From Roseovarius nanhaiticus (GTDB lineage Bacteria; Pseudomonadota; Alphaproteobacteria; Rhodobacterales; Rhodobacteraceae): DNA of 64,000 bases. Under the pieces are notes generated by a model that was not told the DNA's origin, searched no databases, and was given only the letters and a program-made list of their open reading frames with translations. Positions 9,582 through 18,227 of this stretch are shown here, in pieces. Every line of letters begins with the position of its first letter. The first letter of the stretch is position 1. The position numbers and the translations under genes are program-made. The stretch lies in assembly GCF_900156535.1 (NCBI RefSeq), contig NZ_FTNV01000001.1:744001-808000 (forward strand), given 5' to 3'.

Positions 9582-10426
9582 GGCTGTCCGCCCGGGAATC
9601 GGAGTGCAGTGATGTTGGCGATGAAGAACGGGAAGTAGTCGTCCGTCCCGAACATGTTGCCCGCCTCAACGTGGAACGGCAGGCGATACCCGCCGACCTC
9701 GCGGAAGTCTGAGACCACCGCGCCGAAGGGCTGCAAGCGGTATGCCTTGTCGGGGTTCGCGTTGGTCCATCGTTCGAAAAACACGCTTTCCGGCCGGCCT
9801 TGTGCGTCGACAGTCACGTCCACCACCTGGCTCAGGTCTTCGCGGCGGACTGTGACCCGGGCGGTGTCATGGTCCACCTCGGCCCAAGACACACCCGGAC
9901 CCGGCAACATGGCCGCCGGCGACCAGATCACCGCCTCCGCCACATAGCGTCCAAAGGCAGAGCGGGCGTGATCCGGATCGCCGCCGGAGCGGGCGACCGG
10001 GATCAAGCCGAAGATCCGGAACCGCGTCCAGAGACCCGAGTCCGACCCTGCGACGGGCATGCCGCCGGTCGTCCTCATAGCCCAGACGAATCCTTCTGGA
10101 GCCGCGAGTACCTGGCGCGCTTCCATCGGCTGGTAGCGCGGGTTGTCATTGGTGCCGAGGCTGAATTGCCCCGTCATCTCGATCTCGACCACCGGTAGGA
10201 GAGGTGTGTCCGGCTGGATGACATAGGTGAAATAGCGGCGTGCTGGATCGGGAAGGTCCGCCACCAGCTCTTCGTCGAAGGTTCGCGGGTCGTCCGGCTG
10301 GAGCCTCGCGAGCCGGTCCCACTCCGAGCGATCCGCACGCCGGTCCAAGAAAACAATGACGGCCAGCCCTAGAAGGACGATCGCAAGGACGATCAGAATT
10401 GCGGCGAGAATTTTCATATTGGCCAC
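9578..10426 (-). CDS. DUF6544-type membrane-anchored protein of unknown function
   Basis: This 282-residue protein has one N-terminal membrane helix (about residues 5-27) and a long extracytoplasmic domain. The segment LPDPARRYFTYVIQPDTPLL and the later VEIEMTGQFSLG resemble the DUF6544 family, whose function is not known. It is the first gene of a two-gene unit with the M23 peptidase. A palindrome (GACAG, five-base spacer, CTGTC) lies about 80 bases upstream inside AT-rich DNA and may be an operator. Confidence 0.72.
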   Translation of the reverse strand: MANMKILAAILIVLAIVLLGLAVIVFLDRRADRSEWDRLARLQPDDPRTFDEELVADLPDPARRYFTYVIQPDTPLLPVVEIEMTGQFSLGTNDNPRYQPMEARQVLAAPEGFVWAMRTTGGMPVAGSDSGLWTRFRIFGLIPVARSGGDPDHARSAFGRYVAEAVIWSPAAMLPGPGVSWAEVDHDTARVTVRREDLSQVVDVTVDAQGRPESVFFERWTNANPDKAYRLQPFGAVVSDFREVGGYRLPFHVEAGNMFGTDDYFPFFIANITALRFPGGQP

Positions 10427-10925
10427 TCAGTCAGGTGTCTTGCCCTTCGCTAGCGCGCGGGCGTCTATGGGACGATGACGCAGATCAATTGTTAAAATTA
10501 AGACAGCATAGCTGTCATAGTGAAACGCGGTCGCGTGCCATTTGCATCTTCCTTGGCACCAGGCTCTGCCTGACTTTGATGCCAACGGCCCATTCATCGA
10601 AGGAAATTGAACCAGATGCTCGGGCTTGCGGGCGACTGTTCGGAACCCGTCCTTCGTACCCGCAACAGCGCACGCCCAGACCCGAAGTTGGCCACCGAAT
10701 TTTTGCTGCGGCGCAGTTCACTGTAAGCTCACACTGGCAACCATCGTCTCATCCGCGCCCTGTCGGAAGGGGCGGATGTATTCGGCAGCCGCGCATAATA
10801 CGGGCACCCTAAGCCTTTTCGATGTCAGTCTTACGGAAATTACCAACCTGCTGGGCAACATTGGCGATTGGATCCCCTTCGTTTTGAAGGAAAGTCAGAC
10901 GGTAAAGGGCAGTGGGATCCTCCCG
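10427..10925. other. Non-coding gap holding the promoter region of the DUF6544/M23 unit
   Basis: There is no convincing gene. AT-rich DNA around 10485-10525 contains the likely promoter and a short palindrome for the leftward DUF6544 gene. The remainder (10600-10925) has open frames on both strands with no ribosome site and no recognisable protein. Confidence 0.4.
10503..10517. promoter_or_regulatory. Candidate operator palindrome upstream of DUF6544 gene
   Basis: GACAG and CTGTC flank a five-base spacer at 10503-10517. On the leftward strand this overlaps a plausible -35 element (TGACAG) with an AT-rich TTAACA about 15-17 bases downstream. This layout suits repressor control, but no adjacent regulator gene is present. 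The site is inferred from symmetry only. Confidence 0.35.
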
Positions 10926-11990
10926 CTAGGATCCAGACGGCTCGGCACGCTTCCTGACCGCGCCGTCTTTGATCTTCGGTTCCGCCCGCGTGCGCCAGCC
11001 ACTCAGGCTGTCCAGCAGCGCCACGGCATATGCGGCGGTGAAGGCTCCGGCGAGGGTCAGCAGCACACGGCTCAGAACTGCCTGCCCCAGATCCTGCGTG
11101 CTGAGGCCCCCGGCAATCAGCGCCAGTGCGGCCGGAAGGGCATTCTGATAGGCCATGTGCGGGCGCGGGTCATAAAGCACCCGGGTGCCCACCCAAAGCC
11201 CGGCGAGAAAGACGAGGCCCAGCAGGATCGGCAGCTTGGGCGAGAGCGGATAGATCGCCACCACCACAATGGCCAGCGCGCTGCCGTAGAGCGTGGCGCG
11301 CAGGCGCTGCCCCGCCTCGAAGAAGACGGCATCGCGCGTGGGAAAGACCAACACCATCGCCGCCATGATCGCCAGCATGATGTCCGAGGGCGGCATCACC
11401 GCATAGAGCCAGAAACTGAGCGCCAGAAGCACGCTGGCGCGGATCGCCGCGCCCATGGCCGCATCCCCGCCCGGTGGCACCGGCGCCGCGACATGCACCT
11501 GCCTCGTGCGCGCCGGCACCAGCATATAGGCCAGCGGGATCACCACCAGCGCGACCAGGGCCGCCGAGAAGAACTCGCTCCGCATCATCGCGACCGCCGC
11601 ACTGCCGCTCATCCCGATGACCGAGAAGAGGACAGCCATCACGACCAGCAGCATGCCGGGCGCCGCACCGCTGCGCAGGATCATCCCGAAGCCGAGGAAA
11701 TAGACCAGCCACATCGCCCCGGCATAAACCACCGGCAAGGGCTGCAGCACGTTCACGAACCAGGCCATGAGCGTGGCGAGGACGCAAACGACGACGATGG
11801 CGACGATGATCGCGACCGGATTGAAGGCCTTGCGCTGCCCCGCGATCAGACCCACGGGCAAGGCCGCCATGATCGTGGGCATGTTCGGATCCATCAGCGG
11901 GATCGCCGCAAAAGAGAGCGCGCCCGTCAGGCCCAGCCTGATGGCGTAATGCGGATCATCCTGCGGGCTGGGGCGGGGCGGGACATACAT
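10926..11990 (-). CDS. DUF2955 / FUSC-like inner-membrane transporter component
   Basis: The 354-residue product is a polytopic membrane protein with two hydrophobic halves of about five to six helices each, separated by a short hydrophilic loop near residues 160-185. It resembles DUF2955 proteins, which are related to the AaeB/FUSC aromatic-acid exporters and are usually encoded beside an HlyD-type periplasmic adaptor. Here the adaptor gene ends 3 bases upstream, so the two form an efflux pair. The exported compound is unknown, and no outer-membrane channel gene is nearby. Confidence 0.8.
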   Translation of the reverse strand: MYVPPRPSPQDDPHYAIRLGLTGALSFAAIPLMDPNMPTIMAALPVGLIAGQRKAFNPVAIIVAIVVVCVLATLMAWFVNVLQPLPVVYAGAMWLVYFLGFGMILRSGAAPGMLLVVMAVLFSVIGMSGSAAVAMMRSEFFSAALVALVVIPLAYMLVPARTRQVHVAAPVPPGGDAAMGAAIRASVLLALSFWLYAVMPPSDIMLAIMAAMVLVFPTRDAVFFEAGQRLRATLYGSALAIVVVAIYPLSPKLPILLGLVFLAGLWVGTRVLYDPRPHMAYQNALPAALALIAGGLSTQDLGQAVLSRVLLTLAGAFTAAYAVALLDSLSGWRTRAEPKIKDGAVRKRAEPSGS

Positions 11991-11993
11991 GGC

Positions 11994-13088
11994 TCAGTGC
12001 AGGAAGCTGGTCCAGGAGCGCAGTCGTTGCAGCCCCCGCGCGATCAGGGCCAGCGGGCCATGCTCGCTGGTGGCGAAGATCACCGCATGCGCCTTGCCGC
12101 CGACGCGCGCGGCATAGGGCCAGTCCTCCATCCCGCCCTCCAGCTCGATCCGCACGGGGATGCTGCGCGCGGGCTCGAACCATGTCTTTGCGGTCTGGTT
12201 TACGACCAGCCCGCCCTGCACGTTGCGCCCCGGCGCGATGCCCCAGGCAACGCTCTGCACACGGCCATTGAATATCCGGCCCGGCAGCGCATCGAAAAGG
12301 ACATGCGCGGGATCGCCGGCCTCGACCTTCTGTAGCTGGTTCTCGCGCAGATCGACGGTGATCCAGCCGGCCTCGGCATCGACGAAGGTCAGCGCAGGGC
12401 TGCCTGCCCCGATGAACTGCCCCTCCGACAGCGTGAGGTTGGTCACGGCGCCCAGATGCTGTGCGCGCACCGTGGTCGAGGCCAGGTCGTACTGCGCCTG
12501 CTCCAGCTGCGCGGCGGCGGCCTGGAAGGCGGGATTGTCCTCGCCCTCGGGGCCCAGCTGCGCCTGCGCGCTGCGCAGGTTGGCCTCGGCCCCGTCCAGC
12601 GCCGCCTCGGCTTCGGCCACGGCAGTGCGGGCCTGATCGCCCCGCGCGGCGGCGACGATGCCGCGTTCCTCGAGTTTGAAGGTGCGCTCGGCCTCGGTGC
12701 GGGTGTTGTCCAGCGCCGTACGGGCCTGGGTCACGGCCACCTGTGCCGCCACGATCAACGCGCTCGACGCATCGACATTCTGCAGCGCGCTGGCAAGGTT
12801 CGCCTCGGCCTGCGCCACAGCCAGCTTCAAGGGGCGCGGGTCGAGCGAGAAAAGCGGATCGCCCGCCTCGACGATGACGTCGTCCGAGACATTCACCTCC
12901 GTCACGGTGCCCGACACACGCGGCGCGATCTGCACCACATGGGCCGACACGATCCCGCGTGCGCTGCTGGGCACGCTGCGGTCCATCAGGGCGTAGACGC
13001 CGGCGATCAGGATCAAAGCCAGGATGACGGCAATCGCAACGATCCGTGTGCGGCTCGGCCCTTGGGCCGGGGAGGTTGTATCGCTCAA
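11994..13088 (-). CDS. HlyD/EmrA-family periplasmic adaptor subunit
   Basis: This protein of about 364 residues has an N-terminal membrane anchor (about residues 15-37), a biotinyl-lipoyl segment (TEVNVSDDVIVEAGDPLF), a long Ala/Glu-rich coiled coil (about 85-190), and the second lipoyl half and beta-barrel with LSEGQFIGAG and PVRIELEG. It would link the DUF2955 membrane protein to an outer-membrane exit duct. I chose the TTG at 13088 because AAAGGA sits six bases before it; an upstream in-frame TTG at 13136 has no ribosome site and adds 16 unlikely residues. The start is the least certain part. Confidence 0.87.
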   Translation of the reverse strand: MSDTTSPAQGPSRTRIVAIAVILALILIAGVYALMDRSVPSSARGIVSAHVVQIAPRVSGTVTEVNVSDDVIVEAGDPLFSLDPRPLKLAVAQAEANLASALQNVDASSALIVAAQVAVTQARTALDNTRTEAERTFKLEERGIVAAARGDQARTAVAEAEAALDGAEANLRSAQAQLGPEGEDNPAFQAAAAQLEQAQYDLASTTVRAQHLGAVTNLTLSEGQFIGAGSPALTFVDAEAGWITVDLRENQLQKVEAGDPAHVLFDALPGRIFNGRVQSVAWGIAPGRNVQGGLVVNQTAKTWFEPARSIPVRIELEGGMEDWPYAARVGGKAHAVIFATSEHGPLALIARGLQRLRSWTSFLH

Positions 13089-13190
13089 GTCTGGTCCTTT
13101 CGGGGCTGCGCGCTGAGGCCTGCACAGGCTATCCAACCGGGGGCCAAGCGCAAACGCAATCCTGCCCGTTGCAAAGGCGATAACCGCACA

Positions 13191-13304
13191 TCAGCGCGCA
13201 TGCCGGCGATCCTTGATGATGCTTTCGGAGATGATGCTTTCGGAAATCGCGCTGGCCGCCGTTACGAAGATGCCCAGCCAGCACAGGACGTTGAGTCCAA
13301 CCAT
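13191..13304 (-). CDS. Possible 37-residue small membrane protein upstream of the efflux pair
   Basis: A short frame starts at ATG 13304 and encodes a single hydrophobic helix (about residues 4-20: LNVLCWLGIFVTAASAI) followed by SESII repeated twice and a basic tail KDRRHAR. It ends 102 bases before the adaptor start. No strong ribosome site is visible. Small membrane proteins (AaeX/DUF1656 type) often accompany such efflux pairs, but this one does not match that family by eye. It could be chance. Confidence 0.25.
   Translation of the reverse strand: MVGLNVLCWLGIFVTAASAISESIISESIIKDRRHAR
13215..13244. repeat. Perfect 15-bp tandem duplication
   Basis: The 15-base unit GATGATGCTTTCGGA occurs twice in direct succession. 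Its length keeps the frame of the possible small ORF on the minus strand, where each unit encodes Ser-Glu-Ser-Ile-Ile. It probably reflects a slippage event. Confidence 0.9.
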
Positions 13305-13973
13305 ATAGCAAAAGCAGTATGTTATGATGTTTCCAGCGTGGCTGAAGAATCCTCCTCGGTCCGCCACAATTCCCCTTAAAAGAAACTGTTATCGCTGGTT
13401 AGGTAAAAGTTGCGTATCCCTATATGCCGCCTTCCTTGCATCTGAAATCGTCGGAACACGGGAGAATTTTTGGGTAGGTCGGGGTATCTAGCCCTGCACC
13501 CTAAACCAGATGCTCTGAAGTACCGAGTTTCTGTCACCGAGCTGACCAAACGAGCGCATCGTCACGGGCCAATGATCATGGCCGAAGGCCCGAGGCGTTT
13601 CAACTGCGGCCCGGATCCGACATTTGCTACCTCACGTGTCGTGAGGCCGAAGGATGGAGGCCTGGCGTTTACGCCATGCAGGTCTGTCGATCGCCTTGTG
13701 CGGATCGGAATCCGCGGGCGCTTTGTGTCACCGCACGCCAATGAGTTTGAAGAGTATATTCCCGCTCAGGCCCCTGCGGCGTCGATGCGTGGCGTGCCAC
13801 GAGGCTTGGGATAAACACCTCATGCCCAAAAACGACGTTCTGCTGGGAGTGGGTATAGTAGAATATTGTTCTGCCTCGACAGTTCGCATGCCCGCTATTG
13901 GACCTTTCGCCAGGCGCTTCATTGCACGCGCAGGGCGAGGTGTTAGGTCCGCTGCGAATGATTGGAGACCGAT
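13305..13973. other. Non-coding gap before the amino-acid ABC operon
   Basis: The sequence is less GC-rich than its surroundings. Open frames on either strand (for example forward 13470-13814) lack ribosome sites and familiar motifs. The last ~100 bases should hold the promoter of the amino-acid importer. I see no RNA gene or repeat family member. Confidence 0.4.
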
Positions 13974-14732
13974 ATGAACAAACTACTCGCAACAGCGGCA
14001 CTTGCGCTGACCGTCACCGCCCCTCTGGGCACCGCTCAGGCCGAAACATGGGATGTCGGCATGTCCGGCGGATACTTCCCATTCACCTTCGTGAATCTGG
14101 ACGAACTTCAGGGTTTCGAGGTCGATTTCATCAATGCGCTGGCAGCTGAAACAGGAAACGAGGTGAACTTCGTCACCATGTCGTTTTCCGGTCTGATCGG
14201 CGCGCTGGAGTCAGAGCGCATCGACACCATCGCAAACCAGATCACCATCACGCCCGAACGTGAGGCAAAGTTTGCCTTTTCGCAGCCCTATGTTTTTGAC
14301 GGCGCGCAGGTCGTCGTCAAGGCAGGCAATGAGGCCACGATCCAAGGCCCCGAAGATCTGAGCGGCAAGACCGTCGCCGTCAATCTTGGCTCGAATTTCG
14401 AGCAACTTTTGAACGATCTGCCCAACGCGGGCGAGATCGACATCAAGACCTACGAGAGCAATATCGCTCAGGACACGGCGTTGGGGCGTGTCGATGCATT
14501 TGTCATGGACCGCGTGTCTTCGGCGCAGCTTATTCAGGAGAGCCCGCTGCCCCTGGCCCTGGCTGGCAACTCGTTTAGCCAGATCCGCAATGCGCTGCCG
14601 TTCCGCGACACGGAAGAGGGGCGGGCGCTGCGCGACGAGATTGATGCGGCAATCACCACGCTGAAAGAGAACGGCACGCTGGCCGAGATTTCCCAAAAGT
14701 GGTTTGGCACCGACATAACCTCGGCGGAGTAA
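13974..14732 (+). CDS. Amino-acid ABC transporter substrate-binding protein (family 3)
   Basis: This 252-residue protein has a signal peptide ending near GTAQA (residue ~24) and the family-3 solute-binding fold. Motifs include GGYFPFTFVN, LQGFEVDFINALA, and the mid-domain ERIDTIANQITITPEREAKF that contains the ligand-arginine region. It would bind a polar or acidic amino acid in the periplasm. GGAGA precedes the ATG by seven bases. Two genes for permease and ATPase follow, completing a minimal importer. The exact amino acid cannot be read from sequence. Confidence 0.92.
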   Translation: MNKLLATAALALTVTAPLGTAQAETWDVGMSGGYFPFTFVNLDELQGFEVDFINALAAETGNEVNFVTMSFSGLIGALESERIDTIANQITITPEREAKFAFSQPYVFDGAQVVVKAGNEATIQGPEDLSGKTVAVNLGSNFEQLLNDLPNAGEIDIKTYESNIAQDTALGRVDAFVMDRVSSAQLIQESPLPLALAGNSFSQIRNALPFRDTEEGRALRDEIDAAITTLKENGTLAEISQKWFGTDITSAE

Positions 14733-14736
14733 CATC

Positions 14737-15411
14737 ATGCGCGCGCTCGACGTCGACTACATGCTGGGGCTTTTGCCTGTTCTTCTGGGCTATGTGCCGC
14801 TGACACTCTTCATGGCGATGGTGGGGATGGCGTTCGCGCTCGTCCTCGCCGCTCTCATGGCAGTCGAGAGGGTGGCCAAGGTCCCTGTGCTTGACGTTTT
14901 CGTGCGCCTCTTCATCAGCTTTTTCCGTGGCACGCCGCTCTTGGTGCAGCTTTTCCTGTTCTATTTCGGCCTGCCGCAGATGCTGTCCTTTCTGACTGCG
15001 ATCAATGGCGTGACGGCGACGATCATGGGCCTCACGTTGCATTTCTCGGCCTACATGGCCGAGAGCATCCGCGCCGCGATCCTCGGCGTCGATCGTGCGC
15101 AGTGGGAGGCCAGCATGGCCACCGGCATGACGCAGGCGCAGATGATGCGGCGCATCATCCTGCCGCAGGCGGCGCGCGTGGCGGCGCCCACGCTGATCAA
15201 CTACTTCATAGACATGGTCAAAGGCACGTCGCTCGCATTCACTCTTGGCGTGACCGAATTGATGGGCGCGGCTCAAAAGGAGGCGGCAGGCAGCTTTCTG
15301 TATTTCGAGGCGTTTTTGGTCGTGGCCGCGATCTACTGGATTTTGGTCGAGGCATTGTCCTGGGGTCAAAGGTGGTTGGAGACCTATCTGAACAAGGCTC
15401 ATGCGCGATGA
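14737..15411 (+). CDS. Amino-acid ABC transporter permease (HisM/GlnP family)
   Basis: The 224-residue membrane protein has about five helices and the family motif FFRGTPLLVQLFLFYFGLPQ. The coupling loop is at QWEASMATGMTQAQMMRRIILPQAAR, and a PTLINYFIDMVKGTSLAF stretch follows, all typical of polar amino-acid permeases. A single permease gene implies a homodimeric channel. It starts four bases after the binding-protein gene and overlaps the ATPase gene. Confidence 0.93.
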   Translation: MRALDVDYMLGLLPVLLGYVPLTLFMAMVGMAFALVLAALMAVERVAKVPVLDVFVRLFISFFRGTPLLVQLFLFYFGLPQMLSFLTAINGVTATIMGLTLHFSAYMAESIRAAILGVDRAQWEASMATGMTQAQMMRRIILPQAARVAAPTLINYFIDMVKGTSLAFTLGVTELMGAAQKEAAGSFLYFEAFLVVAAIYWILVEALSWGQRWLETYLNKAHAR

Positions 15412-16139
15412 TTTCTATCCAGAACCTCAACAAGAGCTTCGGCAAAACCCCCGTCCTTCAGGACATATCGCTGGACATAGCGCCGGGCGAGCGCGTGGTG
15501 GTGATCGGTCCGTCCGGCACCGGTAAATCCACGCTTCTTCGGTGTCTGAATTTTCTGGACGCGCCGGATAACGGGCAGATCACCATCGGCGATCTGTCGG
15601 TTGATGCCGCGCGTGCGTCCAAGGCAGATATCCTTGGCCTCCGGCGGCGCACGGGCTTTGTCTTTCAAAACTACGCCCTTTTCGCAAACAAGACCGCGCG
15701 TCAGAACATCACCGAAGCGCTGGTGACGGTGAAAGGCATGAGCCGCGCAGACGCGGATGCGCGCGCCGACACCATTCTGCGCGAGACCGGATTGGAGGCG
15801 CGCGCGGATGCCTATCCCGCCTCGCTTTCGGGCGGTCAGCAACAGCGGGTCGGTATCGGGCGCGCCATGGCGCTGGATGCCGAACTGATGCTCTTTGACG
15901 AGCCGACCAGCGCGCTCGATCCCGAATGGGTGGGCGAGGTTCTGGACCTCATGCGCAAGCTGGCCGAGACGCGCCAAACCATGCTGATCGTCACCCACGA
16001 AATGCAGTTTGCGCGCGAGATCGCCGATCGCATTCTTTTTATGGATGGCGGACGCATCGTCGAGGAAGGCCCACCTGCGCAACTGCTGGACACGCCGCGC
16101 GACCCACGCACCAAAACATTCCTGCGCCGCGTCGGCTGA
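15408..16139 (+). CDS. Amino-acid ABC transporter ATP-binding protein (GlnQ family)
   Basis: This 243-residue ATPase shows Walker A GPSGTGKS near residue 37, the signature LSGGQQQR, Walker [15 protein letters not shown] and the switch VTHEMQFA. These match the polar amino-acid importer ATPases. I chose ATG 15408, which overlaps the permease stop (ATGA), over a far-upstream in-frame start. It ends the three-gene operon; a hairpin follows immediately. Confidence 0.93.
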   Translation: MISIQNLNKSFGKTPVLQDISLDIAPGERVVVIGPSGTGKSTLLRCLNFLDAPDNGQITIGDLSVDAARASKADILGLRRRTGFVFQNYALFANKTARQNITEALVTVKGMSRADADARADTILRETGLEARADAYPASLSGGQQQRVGIGRAMALDAELMLFDEPTSALDPEWVGEVLDLMRKLAETRQTMLIVTHEMQFAREIADRILFMDGGRIVEEGPPAQLLDTPRDPRTKTFLRRVG

Positions 16140-16144
16140 GCCGT

Positions 16145-16184
16145 CTTGGTGCCGGACGTGGTGATGATGCGGCCCAGCACCAAG
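16145..16184. terminator. Hairpin after the amino-acid ABC operon
   Basis: CTTGGTGC at 16145-16152 pairs with GCACCAAG at 16177-16184 across a 24-base loop. It lies five bases after the ATPase stop. No U-tract follows, so termination is only suggested. Confidence 0.4.
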
Positions 16185-16733
16185 TGGCGCCTCTAGCGTT
16201 TGCCTCGCCGGCGCGCCGCCGACGATTACAGCGACTTGAGCTCTGCCGCGCGCGGGCGACCTGTGCGGCGGGGGCAGGGGCCGTCAAACCGCATCTAGCC
16301 GTGCGCTCTTTGGCCGGTTTGCCCCTGCACCGAGAGCCTCGGACTAAGGTTCATGCAGGTATCTTTGATTGCCCCCAATGACCAAACACCGCGCCAAGCC
16401 GTTACATGCCGGGGCAAGATTACGCGCGCACGGCAGGCGGCGGGCATCGTGGCATGACGCGCTCCGCAGATGCCTGCGCAAGGTGAGGTCTGTCACGCCC
16501 GCGCAATGGCTCAGAGCTGGCCCAAATTCTCCAAGGATCTACAAAAGGCATGTTCCGTGCGCTTTGCCGACAGCATTGGTGCGAGGCAATTGCCCTCGTC
16601 TAAATTTCTGATAATTTCACTAGGTTATTGATTTGCGGGCACCGTTGTGGTGACTACAGCGCCATGACATGCCCTCGAATCCTGCCAAGTGGATTGTGTT
16701 CAAGGGGGCACCGCACGAAATCTGTCGAGAGGC
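16185..16733. other. Non-coding gap upstream of the TonB operon
   Basis: No gene is supported. AT-rich DNA at 16600-16635 contains TAAATTTCTGATAATTTCA, which is unusually AT-rich for this genome, and is the best place for the promoter or iron-responsive operator of the TonB operon. No perfect Irr or TGA-N9-TCA box was seen. Confidence 0.4.
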
Positions 16734-17174
16734 ATGGCTATGAAATCACGATATTCTTTCCTGTTTTTTGCAGGTGCTTTGACCTTGCTCAGCAGCCTGC
16801 CCGCTTGGGCCGAAGAGGAGGTCCGGGCACATCTGCTTATCGAGCTGAACGCCGCCGAGTCGCAGCAAGATGGGTGCAAGCTGTCTTTCCTTGCCCTCAA
16901 CGGCCACCCTGTGGGTATCGCGCAGGCGGTGTTCGAGACGGTGATCTTCGATGCCGCCGGGCAGGTCGACCGACTGACTTTACTCGACTTCAGTGATCTG
17001 CCCGCTGCGCGGCCCCGCGTGCGGCAGTTCATGATCGCGGATATGCAGTGCGGCGATATAGGCCGGATCCTGTTCAACGGTGTCAGCACCTGCCAGTCGC
17101 CTCGCCTTGGCGACGATGCTTGCGAGGCGGGTCTGGTGCTGGAGAGCAAGACCGATATCGAGGTGACGGGATGA
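16734..17174 (+). CDS. Periplasmic four-cysteine protein of unknown function, first gene of the exb/tonB operon
   Basis: I do not recognise a family. The 146-residue product has a Sec signal peptide (cleavage near AWAEEE, residue ~26) and a mature domain with four cysteines, in DGCKL, MQCGD, STCQS and DACEA, which suggests two disulfides in the periplasm. ATG 16734 is preceded by GAGAGG; an upstream in-frame GTG at 16689 has no such site. Its stop overlaps the ATG of exbB by 4 bases, so it is translationally coupled to the TonB motor genes. A role as an accessory of ExbBD-TonB is inferred from this coupling only. Confidence 0.8.
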   Translation: MAMKSRYSFLFFAGALTLLSSLPAWAEEEVRAHLLIELNAAESQQDGCKLSFLALNGHPVGIAQAVFETVIFDAAGQVDRLTLLDFSDLPAARPRVRQFMIADMQCGDIGRILFNGVSTCQSPRLGDDACEAGLVLESKTDIEVTG

Positions 17175-17830
17175 GCAGCATCGTCGCGACATTCAACGAG
17201 ATTGCTGCCTTGGGCGGGCCGGTTGTGGTCGTCCTCCTCGCCGTGTCGATGGTGACCTTGGCCGTGATGCTCTACAAGCTATGGCAGTTTACCCGCTCGG
17301 GCGTCGGGCGGCACCGGGCGCTGGCAGAGGCGGTCTCGGCATGGGATGCCGGCGACAAGGCCCGGGCGCGCGCCGCCTTGAGACGTTCTACCAGCTATCT
17401 TGCGCCTGTCGTGTCCATGGCCTTCGATGCAGGTCCGGATGCGGTCAAGCGGCTAGAGGCAGAGGCGGAAACGCGTTTCGCCCGGCTCGAGCGTGGCTTC
17501 AGGCTGCTTGATTCCGTGGCGCAGCTGGCGCCGCTCCTTGGTCTTTTCGGAACGGTTCTGGGAATGATCGCCGCGTTCCAGGCGTTGCAGGATGCGGGCA
17601 GTCAGGTTGATCCGTCGATCCTTGCGGGTGGCATCTGGGTGGCGCTGCTGACGACGGCCGTCGGCTTGGTTGTCGCGATGCCGACGGCACTGGTCCTCAG
17701 CTGGTTCGAGGGCCGCATGGACGCCGAGCGGGTCACGGCAGAGCGCGCCATTCATATCATTTTGGCACCGCGCGGCCTGGACGCCGCCACTGTGGAGGCC
17801 GCCGAACCAAGGGCCGCTGTCCATGGCTAG
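17171..17830 (+). CDS. exbB: ExbB-type proton channel subunit (MotA/TolQ/ExbB family)
   Basis: The 219-residue protein has three predicted membrane helices: residues ~14-36, a second near 115-137 within the LLGLFGTVLGMIAAF motif, and a third near 155-180 containing LLTTAVGLVVAMPTAL. These are the channel motifs of ExbB/TolQ. With ExbD it forms the proton-driven motor that energises TonB. It is flanked by overlapping genes: a four-Cys periplasmic protein upstream and exbD downstream. The TonB gene and a heme receptor in the same locus favour ExbB over TolQ. Confidence 0.92.
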   Translation: MSSIVATFNEIAALGGPVVVVLLAVSMVTLAVMLYKLWQFTRSGVGRHRALAEAVSAWDAGDKARARAALRRSTSYLAPVVSMAFDAGPDAVKRLEAEAETRFARLERGFRLLDSVAQLAPLLGLFGTVLGMIAAFQALQDAGSQVDPSILAGGIWVALLTTAVGLVVAMPTALVLSWFEGRMDAERVTAERAIHIILAPRGLDAATVEAAEPRAAVHG

Positions 17831-18227
17831 GCGATCCCGCAGACGCGGACGCCTCTCGATGACGTCGCTGATCGACGTGATCTTTCTCCTGCTGCTCTTT
17901 TTCATGCTGTCTTCGACCTTCTCCAAGTTCTCCGAAATCGAGCTGACCGCAGGCGGGAGCGCACCCGGCGGCGCGGCCGAGACGCCGCCGCTTTTCCTGC
18001 GGCTTGGGCAGGACGACCTGAGCCTGAATGGTCAAACCACCTCACTGGGCGCGTTGCAGACCGCGCTTGGCCAATCCGGGCCCGCGTCAGTCGCCGATGA
18101 CAGGCCCCGGACAGTGCTGGTGTCTTTGGGACAGGACGTGACGGCCCAGCGTCTTACCGACTTGCTGGGGGCGCTGCGCGGTACCGAAGGCATCAGCCCG
18201 CTGATACTGGGAGGCAGCTCGGAATGA
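17823..18227 (+). CDS. exbD: ExbD-type motor subunit, first copy
   Basis: This 134-residue protein has a basic N terminus, one membrane helix with the key aspartate in SLIDVIFLLLLFFML (Asp near residue 19), and a periplasmic domain. It is the proton-carrying partner of ExbB. ATG 17823 overlaps the exbB end by 8 bases. A second, divergent exbD follows at once, so the motor may use an ExbD heterodimer (inference). Confidence 0.9.
   Translation: MARRSRRRGRLSMTSLIDVIFLLLLFFMLSSTFSKFSEIELTAGGSAPGGAAETPPLFLRLGQDDLSLNGQTTSLGALQTALGQSGPASVADDRPRTVLVSLGQDVTAQRLTDLLGALRGTEGISPLILGGSSE

Noticed and set aside
10626..12335. 569-codon plus-strand frame opposite the DUF2955 and HlyD genes
   Set aside because: Low-complexity His/Arg/Asp/Gln-rich translation typical of antisense frames; the minus-strand proteins have recognisable families.
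13470..13814. 114-codon forward frame in the gap before the amino-acid importer
   Set aside because: No ribosome site, no hydrophobic or catalytic pattern, and neighbouring frames are equally open.
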